From Gambelia wislizenii (taxonomy: Eukaryota; Chordata; Lepidosauria; Squamata; Crotaphytidae), in NCBI GenBank assembly GCA_030847615.1, contig JAUMIR010000002.1:114708309-114772308 (forward strand): a DNA stretch of 64,000 nt, given 5' to 3'. Under the pieces are notes generated by a model. The model was given only the letters and a program-made list of their open reading frames with translations. It was not told the DNA's origin and made no database searches. The first letter of the stretch is position 1. The number at the start of each line of letters is the position of its first letter. The translations under genes and the position numbers were made by a program. Shown here one piece after another: positions 63,486 to 64,000 of this stretch.

Positions 63486-64000
63486 GTCACCCCTGCTGTA
63501 AATATTTCACTACATGTTTATCCCACCATTTCTCTAAGAAGATCTGTGTATAGCCAGTACTCCCCACTCCCACCCCCAGTCTTGTGGCATAAAAAAAGAG
63601 CAGTGGTGAGTATCAAAAGGTCATAGACCACTCTGGATATCACCAGGAGTCCCAAAGATGCAGAAAGTGTTACCTGTAGCAGAGCTTGGAAAAGTTACTT
63701 TTTAAGACTAAAGCTCCCAGAATTGTACAGCCAGTATTGCAATTGGTAATGTTGGCTGTGCAATTCTGGAAGATGTAGCCCACAAGAGCCATCCTAGACA
63801 GCAAAACAAATGTGATATGGTTGCTACCCTAGCTTTGGGGTGGGGGGGGGGATGACTGCTGGTCAGACTAATGGTATCCCTTTAAACAAGAAGGGAACAT
63901 CTGGTAACTATTAAACACAGACAAACCATCGATCTTCAGTGTCTAGTGCATCTGCTAGTGAATCAGACAGTCTGACAGTAGACCTTTTATGATTGCAAAA
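63486..64000. other. Intergenic, mostly unassigned
   Basis: A short palindromic MITE remnant (CTCCCAGAATTGTACAGCCA paired with GGCTGTGCAATTCTGGAAGA) is at about 63710-63775. Nothing else was recognised. Confidence 0.5.

Overview
This window is nuclear DNA from a vertebrate, almost certainly a squamate reptile and probably a lizard. It has long introns and spliced genes with GT/AG boundaries. The repeats are CR1, L2-like, Bov-B (RTE) and L1 LINEs, a DIRS-type tyrosine-recombinase retrotransposon, tRNA-derived and 5S rRNA-derived SINEs, and many hAT-like and pogo/Tigger-like MITEs. That mixture is typical of lizards. The species call is inference; the gene calls rest on exon-by-exon reading.

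Two genes are present in convergent orientation. On the + strand, 954-30412 holds the last 14 coding exons of DNAH1 (axonemal dynein heavy chain 1, inner arm). They encode about 773 residues: the region before AAA6, AAA6, the following AAA lid and the whole C-terminal domain, ending at a TAA at 30410-30412. On the - strand, 54658 down to 33462 holds all 17 coding exons of BAP1, the nuclear ubiquitin C-terminal hydrolase. They splice into one intact frame of 728 residues with every catalytic residue and the HCF1-binding motif kept. The DNAH1-BAP1 tail-to-tail order is also that of human 3p21. The candidate poly(A) signals of the two genes are only about 0.56 kb apart. BAP1 starts in a CpG-rich promoter (about 54640-54990) with an NRF1-type palindrome.

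The rest is introns and intergenic DNA dominated by transposons. The most striking locus is the last DNAH1 intron (18818-30290). There an L2-like LINE (19765-20468 and 29002-29335) is split by an 8.5-kb DIRS element (20469-29001). The DIRS element has inverted terminal repeats, an internal complementary region, and gag-, RT/RNase H- and tyrosine-recombinase-like regions. It is itself interrupted by a solo LTR (20857-21818) and a CR1 LINE (27240-28508). The L2 coding frame continues across the DIRS junctions without an obvious target duplication.

Other layered insertions are a Bov-B LINE holding a pogo-like MITE (14515-16870), a SINE holding a CR1 tail (312-618), an L1 holding a CpG-rich pogo-like element (48779-50930), and a CR1/L3-type LINE holding a DNA transposon (62260-63485). 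Beyond the BAP1 promoter (55100-64000) I see only repeats. They include a cluster of related MITEs and a 22-unit minisatellite at 60431-60850. No coding exon of PHF7, the head-to-head neighbour of BAP1 in mammals, could be recognised.
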